From Dugong dugon (taxonomy: Eukaryota; Chordata; Mammalia; Sirenia; Dugongidae), in the NCBI GenBank assembly GCA_030035585.1, contig CM057462.1, positions 100,027,234 through 100,091,233 on the forward strand: a stretch of DNA of 64,000 nt, in the 5' to 3' direction. Made by a program: the position numbers and the translations under genes. A model generated the notes under the pieces. It worked only from the letters and a program-made list of their open reading frames with translations, did not search any database and had not been told where the DNA came from. Position 1 is the stretch's first letter. Each line of letters begins with the position of its first letter. Of the stretch, positions 1-12,130 are shown piece by piece.

Positions 1-273
1 GTTTACTACCATGCCGCTACTGCACTGTTTTAATTGTTGTGATACTGATGCTTTCTTCTTCCTTCCTCTTTAACCCCATGGTTTTGTGGTTATGTCCTTG
101 GATTTTTATTTGTGTTTTATTGTCATACTATTATTTTTGTTTTGTGTTGTTTTTATTTCAAGAATTACAACTATGCAGGCTGTTTGGTAACCACAATTGC
201 TAGTCATTTGGTTTTCATTCTATATTTGAATGGGTTCAATACTCATGACTTGTCCTCTCCTAATACTTATCCA
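1..273. other. AT-rich intergenic DNA, nothing recognised
   Basis: No repeat family, exon or regulatory signal was recognised. The short open frame across this stretch has no familiar motif and runs into the neighbouring SINE. Confidence 0.5.
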
Positions 274-452
274 AGGAGCCCTGTTGGTGCAGTGGTTAAA
301 GTGCTCAGCTGCTAACCAAAATGTCAGCAGTTTGAACCCACTAGCTGCTCCATGGGAGAAAGATGTGGCAGTCTGCTTCTGTAAAGATTACAGCCTTGGA
401 AACCCTATGGGGCAGTTCTACTCTATCCTATAGGGTTTCTATGAGTTGGTTT
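274..452 (+). mobile_element. AfroSINE (AFRO_LA-like), plus strand
   Basis: The copy begins GGAGCCCTGTTGGTGCAGTGG, which is the tRNA-like head with the A box. The B-box region AGTTTGAACCC follows near 330. The body has the usual ACCCTATGGGGCAGTTCTAC, and the copy ends in a short TATGAGTTGGTTTTT tail. It carries the longer middle segment (AGAAAGATGTGGCAGTCTGC) that shorter AfroSINE copies in this window lack. The tail is eroded. Confidence 0.85.
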
Positions 453-479
453 TTATGACTTATCCATTTGTGTGTTACT

Positions 480-1570
480 TTGAATGACGTATTTTTGAGG
501 GGTGTGAGGGTTAGCAGTATTATTTTTTAAAGTAGATTTTCCAGGAAGGATGTGTGGGTGATATTTTCCTGAGTCCTTGTATATTTTGGAATTTTTCTGC
601 TCCTGAGAACAGAATTACAACCTGGTTAAATATAGAATTCTCGATTCATACATTTTTGTTCCATCAGAATTCTTAAGATATTGCTTCATTGTCTTCTAAT
701 GTTTAACACTATTGAGGCGTTGTCTCTGGCCAGCTTGACTTTTTTGGGGGAGGGAGGGTTGTGGGGGGTTGAGGGGGGTGACATGTTTCTGCATTTTCTT
801 TCTGTATGCTGGTAGGAGAGTTTTATCTTTGACATTTAAGAGCTTCCATAGAATAAGTCTAGGTATGTTTCTGAATTTTCCTGGAACACTGTGATTTTTT
901 TCAGTGGATAAATCTATGTCTTCCTCTATTTCAGGAAAGTTTTCTTCTATTTTAATTTTAGGAAGCTTCTTATTCTCTCTTTTTCTATTTTCTTATTCAG
1001 GCATACAAAATACGTTGTTTTCTATTTTGATATTCTCCATATATATTATTCTCCTTCTAGCCACATTTCCTTTTTTTTTTTCCTTCTGTTTTCCCACTTT
1101 TTGTGTGTGTAACTTTTGAAATCTTTATTTGATTTTCTATTGTATTGATTTTCATCTTTGGTTTTAAAATTGGCAATGTTATTGCTTTGCTCCTTAATTT
1201 ACTTATTCATCTTTATCAATTTTCTTTTCATGCTATTTTTAAATTTTATCAGTCCTTTTTCACAAAGTCCAGATTTTAAACAGTTTTCTTTAGGTAGTGA
1301 AGTAGTTCCATGTTTGGTAGTGTACACATTCTGAAGATTTCATCTATCTTTTGCATGCAATAGTAATTTTCTTATTTAGGTATTATTATTACCACTTTTT
1401 GCTGTAGAATTTTTTCATAGGCCTTATGCTGATTTTTTTTTTCTTTATTCTTACAAGCTGTTAGACTTTTTTCCTCTTGTCCTGCTATTTTCCCCAATTT
1501 TAATGTAGGAGGAATTTTTTGAATCCATTCTCTGTTTACCAGGACTTCATTTGGACTCAACCTTAGCTCT
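480..1570 (-). mobile_element. Old HAL1/L1-like ORF1-region fragment
   Basis: On the plus strand the stretch is T-rich with phrases such as GATATTTTCCTGAGTCCTTG and ATAGAATTCTCGATTC. These resemble the reverse complement of the ORF1 end of ancient L1 and HAL1 elements. The family match is from memory and divergence is high. There is a G-rich run near 747-781. No open frame of useful length survives. Confidence 0.4.
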
Positions 1571-2079
1571 AGTGCTGAAGAATTGGCTATTTATGATACG
1601 CATTCCCTTTATAACTCTACGGTTTCTAAAGGAAGTAGAGAGAAGTTGAGGTTCAGGATAGTCACAAGCAGCATTGTTCTGTGTCTTCTCTTTGAATTTA
1701 ATGAACTTACTGAGCCTGGGCCAGGTCCCGTGGCTTGAGACGTACCCTTTGGATTTTGGTTTATTCTCCCATTTCAGTAAGAATTTGAGCTACAGCGGAT
1801 CATTAGAGGCCTGTGAACATTTAATATTGTGGTTAAACTATATTTTTCTTTATACTGTTACCTGTTTTAGCTGCAAAGTAAGCTTGTCTTCATATCTCTC
1901 CTTTCCTGGTTAACAAGCTTCATGAGAGAGAAAAAAATGTAATAAAAGAGAGAAATGATGGATACCAGTTGCAACTCCAAGTCCAGCTGCAGCAGTGAGG
2001 CTCTAGTTAGTCCCACTAACCTTTCTCTTTAAGGGTTGGCTTTACTACAAATTCTAGATTCCCCTTACTCGTAGTGTAG
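1571..2079. other. Unassigned diverged DNA
   Basis: About 0.5 kb without a family I can name. It may continue the old LINE piece on its left. No host gene signal was seen. Confidence 0.4.
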
Positions 2080-2588
2080 TACTCAGTCACCAGGATTGTC
2101 CTTAATGATCCCTACTTCCTGGTATTCATACCCTTTTGTAGTCATCTCCCACATTGTACCAGATTAGGTCTGTGTGACCAATAGCACACAGCAGAAGTAA
2201 TTATGTGTCAACCTTTCAAGTCTCCTATCTTGGTCTCTCTCTCATCACTCACTTTGGGAAAACCCAGCTGCCATGTTAAGAGAATATTCAGTTGCCTTAT
2301 TGAGAGACCCATATGGCAAGTAATGTGGACCTTCAGTCAACAGACAGCAAGAAACTGAGGCCTGCCAAGAACCATGAGAGTGAGCTTGGAAGATTTTCTA
2401 GCCTTGAGATGACTGTGGTCCCTAGCAACAGCTTGACTGCAATCTTGTGAGAGACTGATCCAGAAATGCCCAGATAAGCCAACAGTAGATACATGACCCT
2501 TAGAAACTTCAGGAGAAAATAAATATTTGTTGCTCCAAGTTGCTAAGTTTTAGGGTATTTTCTTATGCAAAGTAGATAACTAAGACAC
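2080..2588 (+). mobile_element. MLT1-type LTR (ERVL-MaLR), plus strand
   Basis: Phrases in order match MLT1 LTRs: CACATTGTACCAGATTAGG, CCCAGCTGCCATGTTAAGAG, GAAACTGAGGCCTGCC, and the 3' part AATAAATATTTGTTGCTCC followed by GCTAAGTTTTAGGG and AGATAACTAAGACA. It is a solo LTR fossil of eutherian-wide age, with no internal region beside it. Confidence 0.8.
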
Positions 2589-2629
2589 TCAGCTAGCAAC
2601 TCTGCTGGTCTAAGTTGCTGCTCAATATA

Positions 2630-2798
2630 CCCATTGCCGTCGAATCAATTCCGACTCATAGCAACCTTATAGGAGAGAGTAGAACTGCCCCATGGGGTTT
2701 CCAAGGCTGTAAATATTTATGGAAGCAGAATGCCACATCTTTCTCCTGTGGAGCCACTAGTGGGTTCGAACTGTGAACCTTTTGGTTAGCAGCGCCGC
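2630..2798 (-). mobile_element. AfroSINE, minus strand, 5' truncated
   Basis: The reverse complement gives the AfroSINE body and tail: CCCATTGCCGTCGAATCAAT at the 3' end, CTGCCCCATGGGGTTTCC in the body and GTTCGAACTGTGAACC over the B box. The tRNA-like head stops just beyond CTAACC, so the copy lacks its A box. Confidence 0.8.
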
Positions 2799-2799
2799 A

Positions 2800-3130
2800 C
2801 GATATAATAGCTGTTAATTAGGGTGTGTTCTGCATCCTGTGAGATTACATTCCATTCTCTGTTCCAGTGCTTCGTTATATGTTCAATACACTGTTTCATT
2901 TCTAATTTAGACTAGCAAATTCTGGTTAGTGCAATATATGACATGATCTGTGAATCCCATGGTCATGTGCATACTCCCACATCTCCTTTGCTAAAAGGAA
3001 GACGCCTTGGTCTGGTGCAATGTTGTGCAGGATTCTCTGGTGGTATGTCAGGTGCTTTGTAAATTCTAGAATTGTGGTGCTGGCTGATGCTCTATGAACA
3101 TGAACAGCAGACCCATACCTGGAATATGTG
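2800..3130 (-). mobile_element. ERVL pol fossil, integrase part (segment of a split copy)
   Basis: The minus strand reads a protein stretch with IAPDQGVFLLAKEMWEYAHD followed by HGIHRS, which matches the ERVL integrase core (consensus IASDQGTHF...HGIHWSYH). It is broken, with several breaks. The same copy appears to continue at 14067-14268 and 14898-15460, separated by later insertions. ERVL is an ancient, eutherian-wide family. Confidence 0.65.
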
Positions 3131-3171
3131 TTGATTTCAGTTTTCTGTTGATGCTGTAACACATTGTCACA
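3131..3171 (-). mobile_element. MLT1 LTR segment 1 (left end of a split LTR)
   Basis: TTTTCTGTTGATGCTGTAACAC is the reverse complement of the 3' end of an MLT1 LTR. The LTR resumes at 3465 after an RTE insertion and again at 13756 after a full-length L1. Confidence 0.7.
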
Positions 3172-3464
3172 TACTTGTTAGGTGCTGTCTAGTCAGTTCT
3201 GACTCACAGAGACCCCATGTACAAGAGAATGAAACACTGCTTGGTCCTGTGCCATCCTCACGATCATTGCTATGCTTGAGCCCATTGTTGCAGCCACTGT
3301 GTCAATCCATCTCATTGAGGGTCTTCCTCTTTCTCGCTGACCATCTACTATACCAAGGATGATGTCCTTCTCCAGGGACCGTTCCCTCTTGACAACATGT
3401 CCAAAGTTTATGAGACATAGTCTCGCCATCCTTGATTCTGAGGAGAATTCTGGCTGTATTTCTT
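3172..3464 (-). mobile_element. RTE (BovB-like) LINE 3' end
   Basis: The minus strand encodes the C-terminal RTE segment (KRERSLEKDIILGIVDGQRE, then GRPSMRWIDTVAATMGSS and MAQDQAVFHS) and ends in the family tail, seen on the plus strand as ACTTGTTAGGTGC. The copy is 5' truncated and lies inside an MLT1 LTR, between TGTAACACATTGTCACA and CACACACTCAATGGC. A weak target-site duplication may exist (TTGTCACATA / AGTGCCACACA). Confidence 0.85.
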
Positions 3465-3621
3465 AAGTGCCACACACTCAATGGCTTAAAAAATCACAAA
3501 TTTCCTATCTTACAGTTCTGGAGGTCAGAGGTCCAAAATATTTTTTACTGGGCTAAAATCAGTGTTGGCAGGACTGTCTTCCTTCTGGAGGCTCTAGGGG
3601 AGACTCTGTTTCCTTGTTTTT
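3465..3621 (-). mobile_element. MLT1 LTR segment 2
   Basis: CTTACAGTTCTGGAGGTCAG and TGTTGGCAGGACTG mark the MLT1 LTR in reverse orientation. It breaks off in CTCTGTTTCCTTGTTTTT, the target site of the L1 that follows. The matching right half starts at 13756. Confidence 0.8.
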
Positions 3622-3633
3622 GTTTTTGTTTTT

Positions 3634-4125
3634 TAATTGTACTTTAGGTGAAGGTTTATAGAACAAATAGTTTCTCATTACACAGTCAGTACACAGATTG
3701 TTTTATGACATTGGTTAACAACCCCACAACATGTCAACAGTCTCCCTCCTTGACCTTGGAGGACCTTTCTTCTTTTCTGGTGAAAATATACATAGACAAG
3801 ATACAGCATTTCAAAAATTTCTACAAGTACAATTCAGTGACATCGATTACGTTCTTCCAGTTGTGCTGCTATTCTCACTATCCTCTTCCAAATTATTCCA
3901 TCACCATTATCTTCGCTGACTGCCCCCTAGGCTTCACATCAAACCTTTTGAATTACTGTTGTCAATCTGATCTCACATAGATAATTCTTCTTTTCTGAAT
4001 TTTAGATGAAGGTTTACAGAACAGAATAGTTTCTAATTAAACAGTTAGTACACATATTGCCCTATGAAAACGGTTAACAACCCCGCAACACATCAACATT
4101 GCCCCTTCTCAACCTTGGGTTCCCT
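3634..4125 (-). repeat. Repeated 3' UTR modules of L1
   Basis: Two related modules occur, each with GTGAAGGTTTA(T/C)AGAACA, a CAGT..GTACACA core and GGTTAACAACCCC. They start at about 3643 and 4004, a spacing of about 361 bases. The spacer holds a GTGAAAATATACATAGAC segment that is also present between the modules of the other L1 copies. Confidence 0.8.
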
Positions 4126-4951
4126 ATCACCAGTTTTCCTGTACACTCCTGCCTTCTAGTCCGTGTCCCTGGACTGCTGTGCCTCATTAGTCCTGTTTTG
4201 CTTTATGAGGCTGTCCAATCCCTGGCTGAATGGTGAACCTCGGAAGTGACTTCACCACTGAGCTAAAAGAGTGTCTGGCAGCCATTCTCTCAGGGTTTCT
4301 CCAGTCTCTGTCAGGCCAGTAAATCTGGTCTTTTTTTTTGTGTTAGAATTTTGTTCTGAATCCTTCTACAGCTCTGTCTAGGACCCTCTGTTGTGACCCC
4401 GGTCAGAGCAGTCAGTGGTGGTAGCCGGGCACCATCTAGCTGTACTGGACTCACTCTGGTGGAGGCCGTGATAGCTGTGGTCCATTAGCCTCTTGGACTA
4501 ATCTTTTCCTTGTATCCTTTTCTCTTCATAGTCCCTTGCTCCCAAAGGGGTGAGACCAGTGCAGTATCTTAGATGGCTGCTCACAGGCTTTTAAGACCCC
4601 AGACGCTACTCACCAAGGTAGAATGTAGAACATTGTCATTATAGACTGTGTTATGCCAATTGAGCTAGATATTCCCCAAGAGCATGGTTCCCACAGCCCT
4701 CCACCCATAAATTCAGTCCCTTAGGGACTTTGGATGTGTCTATGGAGCTTCCGTGACCTTCCCTTGTACAAGTTGTACTGGCTTCCCTAGTTTTGTGTAC
4801 TGTCTTACCCTTCACCAAACTTTTCACTTATCTATTGTCTATTTAGTATTTCCCTCCCATCCCTTGTAACCAACAAAGATGGTTACTTTTTGTGTGTAAA
4901 CCTTTTCATGAGTTTTTACAGTAGAGGTCTCATACAATATTTGTCCTTTTG

Positions 4952-7900
4952 TGATTAACTTACTTCACTCGGCATAATGTCCTCCAGTTTCATCCATATT
5001 ATGAGATGCTTCACAGATTCATCACTGTTCTTTATTGTTGCATAATACTGCATTGTGTGTATGTACCCTAGTTTGTTTATCCATTCATCTGTTGATGGGC
5101 ATCTAGGTTGTTTCCATCTTTTTACTATTGTGAACAATGCTGCCATGAACATTGGTGTGCATATGTCTATTTCTGTGATGGCTCTTATTTCTCTAGGATA
5201 TATTCCTAGGGGTGGGATTGCTGGATGGTATGGTATTTCTATTTCTAGCTTTCTAAGGAAGCGCCATATCATTTTCCATAATGGTTGTATCATTACGCAT
5301 TCTCACCAGCAGTGCATAAGAGTTCTGATCTCCCCACAGCCTCTCCAACATTTGTTATTTCCAGTGTTTTTGATTCGTGCCAGTAATGCCGGGGTGAGAT
5401 GGTGTCTCATTGAGGTTTTAATTTGCATTTCTCTAATGACTAGTGATCACGAGCATTTCCTCATGTGTTTATTGGCCACTTGAATGTCTTCTTTGGTGAA
5501 GTGTCTGTTCATTTCCTTTGCCCATTTAATTGGATTATTTGTCTTTTTGTTGTAGAGGTATTGAATTTTCTTGTAGATTATAGAGATTAGACCTTTGTCT
5601 GACTTGTAATGTCCAAAATTTTTTTCCCAGTCTGTAGCTTCTCTTTTTGCTCTTTTGGTGAAGTTTTTTTGAAGAGCGTAGGTGGTTGATTTTTAGAAGA
5701 TCCCAGTTATCTAGCTTATCTTCTGGAGTTTATGTGTGGTTGGTTTTGGTTTGTATCCTGTTAGTGACGTGTATTAGGGCCTCCAGCATTGATCCTATTT
5801 TTTCTTCTATGAACTTTATAGTTTTTGGCTTTATATTTAGGTCTTTGATCCATTTAGAAATTAGTTTTTGTATATGGTGTGAAGTATGGGTCCTGTTTCT
5901 TTTTTTGCAGATGGACATCCAGTTTTGCCAGCACCATTTGTTAAAAAGACTGTCTTTTCCCCATTTGATGGACTTTGGGCCCTTGTCAAAGATCGGGTGA
6001 CTGTAGGTGGATGGATTTACATCCAGGTTCTCAATCTGTTCCATTGGTCAATGTATCTGTCATTGTACTACCACCAGGCTGTTTTGACTACCGTAGCTGT
6101 ATAGTAGGTTCTGAGGTCAGGTAGTGTGAGTCCTCCTGCTTATATTCTTCTTCTTCAACAGTGCTTTACTTTTCGGAGCTTCTTCCCTTTCCATATAAAG
6201 CTAATGATTAGTTTTTCCATCTTTTTAAAGAATGTTGTTGGTATTTGGATCGGGATTGCATTGTATTTGTAAATTGCTTTGGGTAGAATTGTCATTTTCA
6301 CTATGTTAAGTCTATCTATCCTTGAGCATGGTATGTTTTTCCATTTATGTAGATCCCTTTGAGTTTCTTGGAGTAGTGTTTTGTAGTTTTCTTTGTATAG
6401 GTCTTTTACATCCCTGGTTAGATTTATTCCTAAGTATTTTAATTTTTAGGAGCTATTATAAATGATACTGTTTTCCTGATTTCCTTTTCATCATTCTCTT
6501 TCTTGGTGTATAGGAATGCAACAGATTTTTGTATGTTTATCTTGTATCCTGCTGCTCTGCTGAATCTTTCTATTAGTTCTAGTAGTTTTCTCGTGGAGTC
6601 TTTAGGGTTTTCTATGTGTAGTATCATATCATCCGCAAACAGGACAGTTTAACTTCTTCATTATCAATTTGGATGCCCTTTATTTCTTTTTCTTGCCTTA
6701 TTGCTCTAGCTAGGACTCTCAGCACAATGTTAAATAGGAGTGCTGATAAAGAGCATCCTTGTCTTGTTCCTGTTCTCAAGGGGAATGTTTTCAGCCTCTC
6801 TCCATTAAGAATGATGTTGGCTGTTGGTTTTGCATAGATGCCCTTTATCATGTCGAGAAATTTCCCTTCTATACCTATTTTATTGAGAGTTTTTGTCAGG
6901 AATGGGTGCTGGACTTTGTCGAATGCCTTTTCTGCATCAATGAGATCATCATCTGATTCTTTTCTTTCCTTTTATTTATGTGGTGGATTACGTTGATTGA
7001 TTTTCTAATGTTGAACCATCCTTGCATACCTGGTATGAATCCTACTTGGTCGTGGTGTATTATTTTTTTTGATATGATGCTGTATTCTATTGGCTAGAAT
7101 CTTCTTTTTTTGTGGAGTCTTTGCTTGGTTTTGGTATCAGGGTTATGCTGGCTTCATAGAATGAATTCAGAAGTGTTGCTTCCTTTTCTATGTTCTGAAA
7201 TAGATTGAGTAGTACTGGTACAAGCTCTTCTCTGAACGTTTGGTAGAATTCTCCAGTGAAGCCATCTGGGCCAGGGCTTTTTTTTGTTGCGAGTTTTTTA
7301 TATTATTATTATTACCTTTTCTATCTCTTCTCTTGTTATGAGTCTGTTCTGATTTTCAACATCACTTTGTTGTAGTTTGGGTAGGTAGTGTGTTTCTAGA
7401 AATTTATCCATTTTCTCTAGGTTTTCAAATTTGTTGGAGTATAGTTTTTCATAATACTCTGTTATGATCCTTTTTATTTCAGTTGGGTCTGTTGTAATGT
7501 CCCTCATTTCATTTCTTATTTGGGGTATTTGCATCCTCCCTGTTTTTCTTTTGTTAGTCTGGAGAGTGGTTTGTCGATTTTGTTGATTCTTTCAAAGAAC
7601 CAAGTTTTGGTTTTGTTGAGTCTTTCTATTGCTTTTCTATTCTCTGTTTCATCTTTTTCTGCTCTGATCTTTATTATCTCCTTTCTTCTGGTGGCTGTGA
7701 GCTTTTTTTTTTGCTGTTCTTTTTCTATTTGTTCGAATTGTGTAGTTGATTTTGTCACTTTGTTCTTTTTTGCTGTGTGCATCTATTGCTATAAATTGTC
7801 CTCTGAGGATTGCCTTTACTGTGTTCCAAAGGATTTTGTATGATGTGTTTTGATTCTCGTTTGATTCTAGGAATTTTTTGATTCCATCTCTGATTTCTTC

Positions 7901-8697
7901 TATTGCCCAGTGGTTTGTAAGCAGGGTGTTATTCAGTTTCCATGTAATTGATTTTTTTTCCTTGCTCTTTCTGTTGTTAATTTCTACCTTGATGGCATTG
8001 TGGTCAGAGAGAATACTTTGTATTATCTCAACGTTTTGGATCTTGTTGAGGATTTCTCTCTGGCCTAAGATGTGGTCTATTATGGAGAATGTCCCATGTG
8101 CATTGGAAAAGAATGTGTACTTTGCAGCTGTAGGGTGGCGTGTTCTATATATGTCTATGAGGTCAAGTTGGCTGATTGTGCCCTTTAGGTCTTCTGTATC
8201 TTTGTTGAGTTTCTTTTTAGATGTTCTTTCCATTACTGACAGAGGTGTGTTGAAGTCTCCTACTTTTATTGTGGAACTGTCAATTTCTCTTTTCAGTGCT
8301 GTTAGTTAGCTTTATGTATTTTGGAGCCCCGTCACTGGGTGCGTAGATGTTTATTACGGTTATGTCTTCATGATGGATCATCCCCTTAATCATTATATAG
8401 TTTCCTTCTTTGTCTTTTACGGTGGATTTTGTTTTAAAGTCTATTTTATCTGAGATTAGTATTGCCACTCCTGCTATTTTTTGGTAGTTGTTTGCTTAAC
8501 ATATTTTTTCCAACCTTTGATTTTTAATAAATTTATGTGTTTGTTTCTAAGATGTGTCTCTTGTAGACAGCATATTGATGGATCCGGTTTTTTTTTTTTT
8601 TTTTAATCCATTCTGTCACTCTCCATCTCTTTAAGGGTGCATTTAGGCCATTTACATTCAGTGTAATTATTGATAGGTGTGAGTTTATCACTGTCAT
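4952..8697 (-). pseudogene. L1 ORF2 (endonuclease-reverse transcriptase), decayed
   Basis: The start codon is the CAT at 8695-8697 on the plus strand, giving MTVINSHLSIITLNVNGLNA, the usual start of L1 ORF2. The endonuclease part holds TFFSNAHGTFSIIDHILG and QSILSDHNAIKVEINNR (8233-7649), including the conserved SDHN. The RT centre FADD is still encoded at 6639-6628. The C-terminal part reads WRFLRKLEIEIPYHPAIPPL (5293 down). Several frameshifts and stops split it into many short frames. In a live element the protein would nick the target and copy L1 RNA in cis. The length fits L1 ORF2 of about 1,250 codons. Confidence 0.85.
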
Positions 8698-10154
8698 TTT
8701 GTAGTGCTTTTTTTGTGGTGCTGACATTTTCTTTGTTACTCTTACTCTCCTGTGCTGAATTCCTTTTGTTGCTGGATTTTTTTTTAATTCTTTTGTTTTT
8801 GTAGGTTTTGTTTTTACTGAAACTTTCTGTTTTTCCTCTTTATTTTGATAAGTAGGTTTGTTAACTTTCTTTGTGGTTACCGTGAAATTTACCCTTATCT
8901 TTCTAAGTTTGAAACAGGCTATTATTACTTGGTATCGCCTTGCCTTCCTCTCCATTAGAAGGTTATATACCTACACCATTCATTCCTTCTTTTATTGTTC
9001 TGATGTTGTTGTTATTTACAGATTAATTGCTCTGATTCCCTGTTGTATTTCTTTTGGTTTTGGATAGTCCTTGAAAGTTCATTTCCTAGATTGGTATCTG
9101 GCTGGTACAATCCTGCGTCTTAGATTCAGCCTTTGAGCTGATGTTGTTTGTTCTCAGATTGAAGGACTCCCTTTAATAAGTCTTGTACGTTTAGTTCGGT
9201 TTTTACATAGTCCCTTAATTTTTTTTTTACCTGGAAATAACCTTATTTAACGATCATATGTGAACAAGAGTTTTGCAGGATATATTATTCTTGGCTGGCA
9301 ATTTTCTTCTTTCAAGGTTTTATATATTTCATCCCATTGCCTTCTTGCCCGCATGGTTTCTGCCAAATCCTCTAAGTTTAGTCTTATTGTTTCTCCTCTG
9401 TATGTAACTTTTTGTTTTTCTTGAGCTCCTCTCAGGGTTCTTTGTCTTTGTTTTTGGCAAATGTGATTATGATATGCCTTAGTGATTTTCTTTTGGGGTG
9501 TATCCTGTATGGGGTTCGTCGAGCATCCTGGATGGTCAGCTTTTCATCTTTCCTGATATTGGGGAAGTTTTCTGTCAGCAGTTCTTCAATGGTCCTGTCT
9601 GTGTTTTCTGTTTTCTCCCCCTGTTCTGGAACTCCAACCACTCACAGATTTTTGCTTTTGATTGTATCCCATATAATTCTCAAGGTCTCTCCATTTTTCT
9701 TCATTCTTTTTTCTGAGTTTTCCTCAGACAGAGTTGTATCCACGTGTTTGTCTTCAATTTTGCTGCTCCTGTCTTCCACCATTTCAAACCTGGCTCCTCA
9801 GCCCTTCTATGGCACTGTCCATTTCTGAAATCTTGTTCTTTATCTTTTGGATTTCTAATTGTTTTTGTATAATTTCTAGTTGTGAATTTATTTTGCCATT
9901 TTGTTCCTGTATTAATTTCCTGAATTCTTCCTTTTTTTTTGTCTGTATTTTCTAAGAATTTGTCTGCCTTTTCCATGAATTTATCTATTTTTCTTCATTT
10001 GTGTCTCCTTTTTGCTTCAACTCTTGGATAATTCTTTGTATTAGATATTTGAATTCCTTATCAGTTAGTTCTAGTGCCTTTTCATCTACTGGAAAGTCAT
10101 CTGGTGTTTTGTTTTGGACACCTACTGGAACCATCCTGTCCTGTTTTTGTAAAT

Positions 10155-12070
10155 TTAAAAAAAAAAAAATTTTATTGTACTTCAGGTGAAGGCTTACAGA
10201 ACAAATAGTTTCTCATGAAACAGAAGTACACATGTTGTTTTATGACATTGGTTAACAACCCCACAACATATTAACCCTCTAACTTCTCAACCTTTTTTTT
10301 TTTTTTTATATATATATTTTATTGTACTTCAGGTGAAGGCTTACAGAACAAATGGTTTCTCATGAAACAGTAGTACACATGTTGTTTTATGACATTGGTT
10401 AACAACCTCACAACATATTAACCCTCTAACTTCTCAACCTTTTTTTTTTTTGGTGAAAATACACATAGCCTAAGATACACCGTTTCAAAAATTTCTACAT
10501 ACACAGTTCAGTGACATTGACTATGCTCTTACAATTGTGCTGTTATTCTCACTTAAGATGAAGGCTTACAGAACAAAATAGTTTCTCATTTAACAGTTAC
10601 TACAAATTTTGCTCTATGACAATGGTTAACAATCTCACAACACATCAACAATATCCTTACTCAACCTTGGGTTCCCTATCACCAGCTTCCTTGTCCCCTT
10701 CTCCCTTCTGGCCCTTGTCACTGGACTCCTGTACTCGTTAGTCTCATTTGGTTTCACGGGGCTGTCCACTCCCAGGCTGAACAGTGAACCTCGGAGGTAA
10801 CTTTACCACTGAGCTAAAAGGGTGTCTGGGGGCCATACTCTTGAGGTTTCTCCAGTCTCCTTTAGGCCAGTAAATCTGGTCTCCTTTTTGTGAGTTAGAA
10901 TTATGCTCTACATCCTTCTCCAGCTCTGTCCAGAACCCTCTGTTGTGATCCTGGTCAGAACAGTCAGTGGCGGTAGCCAGGCACCGTGTAGCTGCACTGG
11001 ACTCAGTCCGATGGAGGCCTTGGTAGCTGTGGACAGTTAGTCCTTCAGACTAATCTTTTCCTTGTATCCTGTTCTCTTCATTCTCCCTTGCTCCCGAAGG
11101 GATGAGACCAGTGGAGTATCTTAGATGACCACTCACAGGCTTTTAAGACCCCAGACACTACTCACCAAGGTAGAATGTAGCGCATTGTCTTTATAAGCTG
11201 TGTCGTGCCAGTTGAGCTAGATGTTCCTCGAGACCATGGTCCCCACAACCCTCTGCCCAGCAATTCAGTCCCTCAGGGAGTTTGGATGTGTTTATGGGGC
11301 TTCCATGACCTTTCCTTGTACAGGTTATGCTAGTTTCCCCTGTATTGTGTACTGACTCACCGTTCACCCAAGATACCACTTATCTATTGCCTATTTAGTA
11401 TTTCCCCCCCATCCCTTCCATCCCTGGTAACCAACAAAGATTGTTACATTTTTTGTGTGAACTTTTTCATGGGTTTTTACAATAGAGGTCTCATACAATA
11501 TTTTGTGATTGACTTATTTCACTCAGCCTAATGTCCTGCAGTTTCATCCATGTTATGAGATGCTTCACAGATTCATTGTTGTTCTTTCTCGTTGCATAGT
11601 ACTCCATTGTGTGTATGTACCATAGTTTGTTTATCCATTCATCTGTTGATGGGCATCTAGGTTGTTCCCATCATTTTGCTATTGTGAACAATGCTGCCAT
11701 GAACATAGGTGTGCATATGTCTATTCAAGTGACGACTCTCATTTCTCTAGGATATATTCCTAGGAGTGGGATTTTTGGATCGAATGGTATGTCTATTTCT
11801 AGCTTTCTAAGGAAGCGCCATATCATTTTCCAAAATGGTTGTATCATTTTGCATTCCCACCAGCAGTGCATAAGAGTTCCGATCTCCCTGAAGCCCCTCC
11901 AACATTTGTTATTTGCAGTGTTTTTGATTCGTGCCAGTAATGCCGGGGTGAGATGGTATCTCATTGTGGTTTTAATTTGCTTTTCTCTAATGGCTAGTGA
12001 TCTCGAGCATTTCCTCTTGTGTCTGTTGGCTATTTGAATGTCTTCTTTGGTGAAGTGTCTGTTCATTTCC
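10155..12070 (-). mobile_element. Nested 5'-truncated L1 (3' UTR plus ORF2 end)
   Basis: The insertion is flanked by TTTGTAAAT at 10146-10154 and 12071-12079. On the minus strand it runs from the last third of ORF2 (residues like WRFLRKLEIDIPFDPKIPLL, about 12070-11500) through the whole 3' UTR. It interrupts ORF1 of the host L1, so it is younger than that copy. The 3' end carries a 147-bp tandem duplication, and its terminal run is A13 on the plus strand (10157-10169), i.e. T13 on the element's sense strand, where a poly(A) tail is expected. Confidence 0.85.
10157..10450 (-). repeat. 147-bp tandem duplication at an L1 3' end
   Basis: ATTGTACTTCAGGTGAAGGC occurs at 10174 and again at 10321. 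Each unit runs through GTTTCTCATGAAACAG, ACATGTTGTTTTATGACATTG and TTAACCCTCTAACTTCTCAACC. The units differ at only a few sites and are separated by a T/A tract (10296-10320), which on the sense strand is a poly(A)-like tail. A third, more distant module lies at about 10555. Confidence 0.85.
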
Positions 12071-12130
12071 TTTGTAAATGTTTTGATATTGTCTGCCATC
12101 TTCAGGGCATTCACTAGTTATTTTCCTCAT

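Larger units (their letters stand above)
9130..12130 (-). pseudogene. L1 ORF1 (RNA-binding protein), split by a nested L1
   Basis: The start is the CAT at 12128-12130. The start region is cut at 12080/10154 by the nested L1, and the rest continues to about 9130. Recognisable parts are a Q/K/E-rich coiled-coil stretch near 9976-9700 and the RRM/C-terminal part with FPNIRKDEKLTIQDARRTPY (near 9560). ORF1p normally trimerises and coats L1 RNA. The frame is broken both by the insertion and by small changes. Confidence 0.75.

Noticed and set aside
5730-6044. Two opposing frames of 104 codons as overlapping genes
   Set aside because: The minus frame is L1 ORF2; the plus frame is its shadow.
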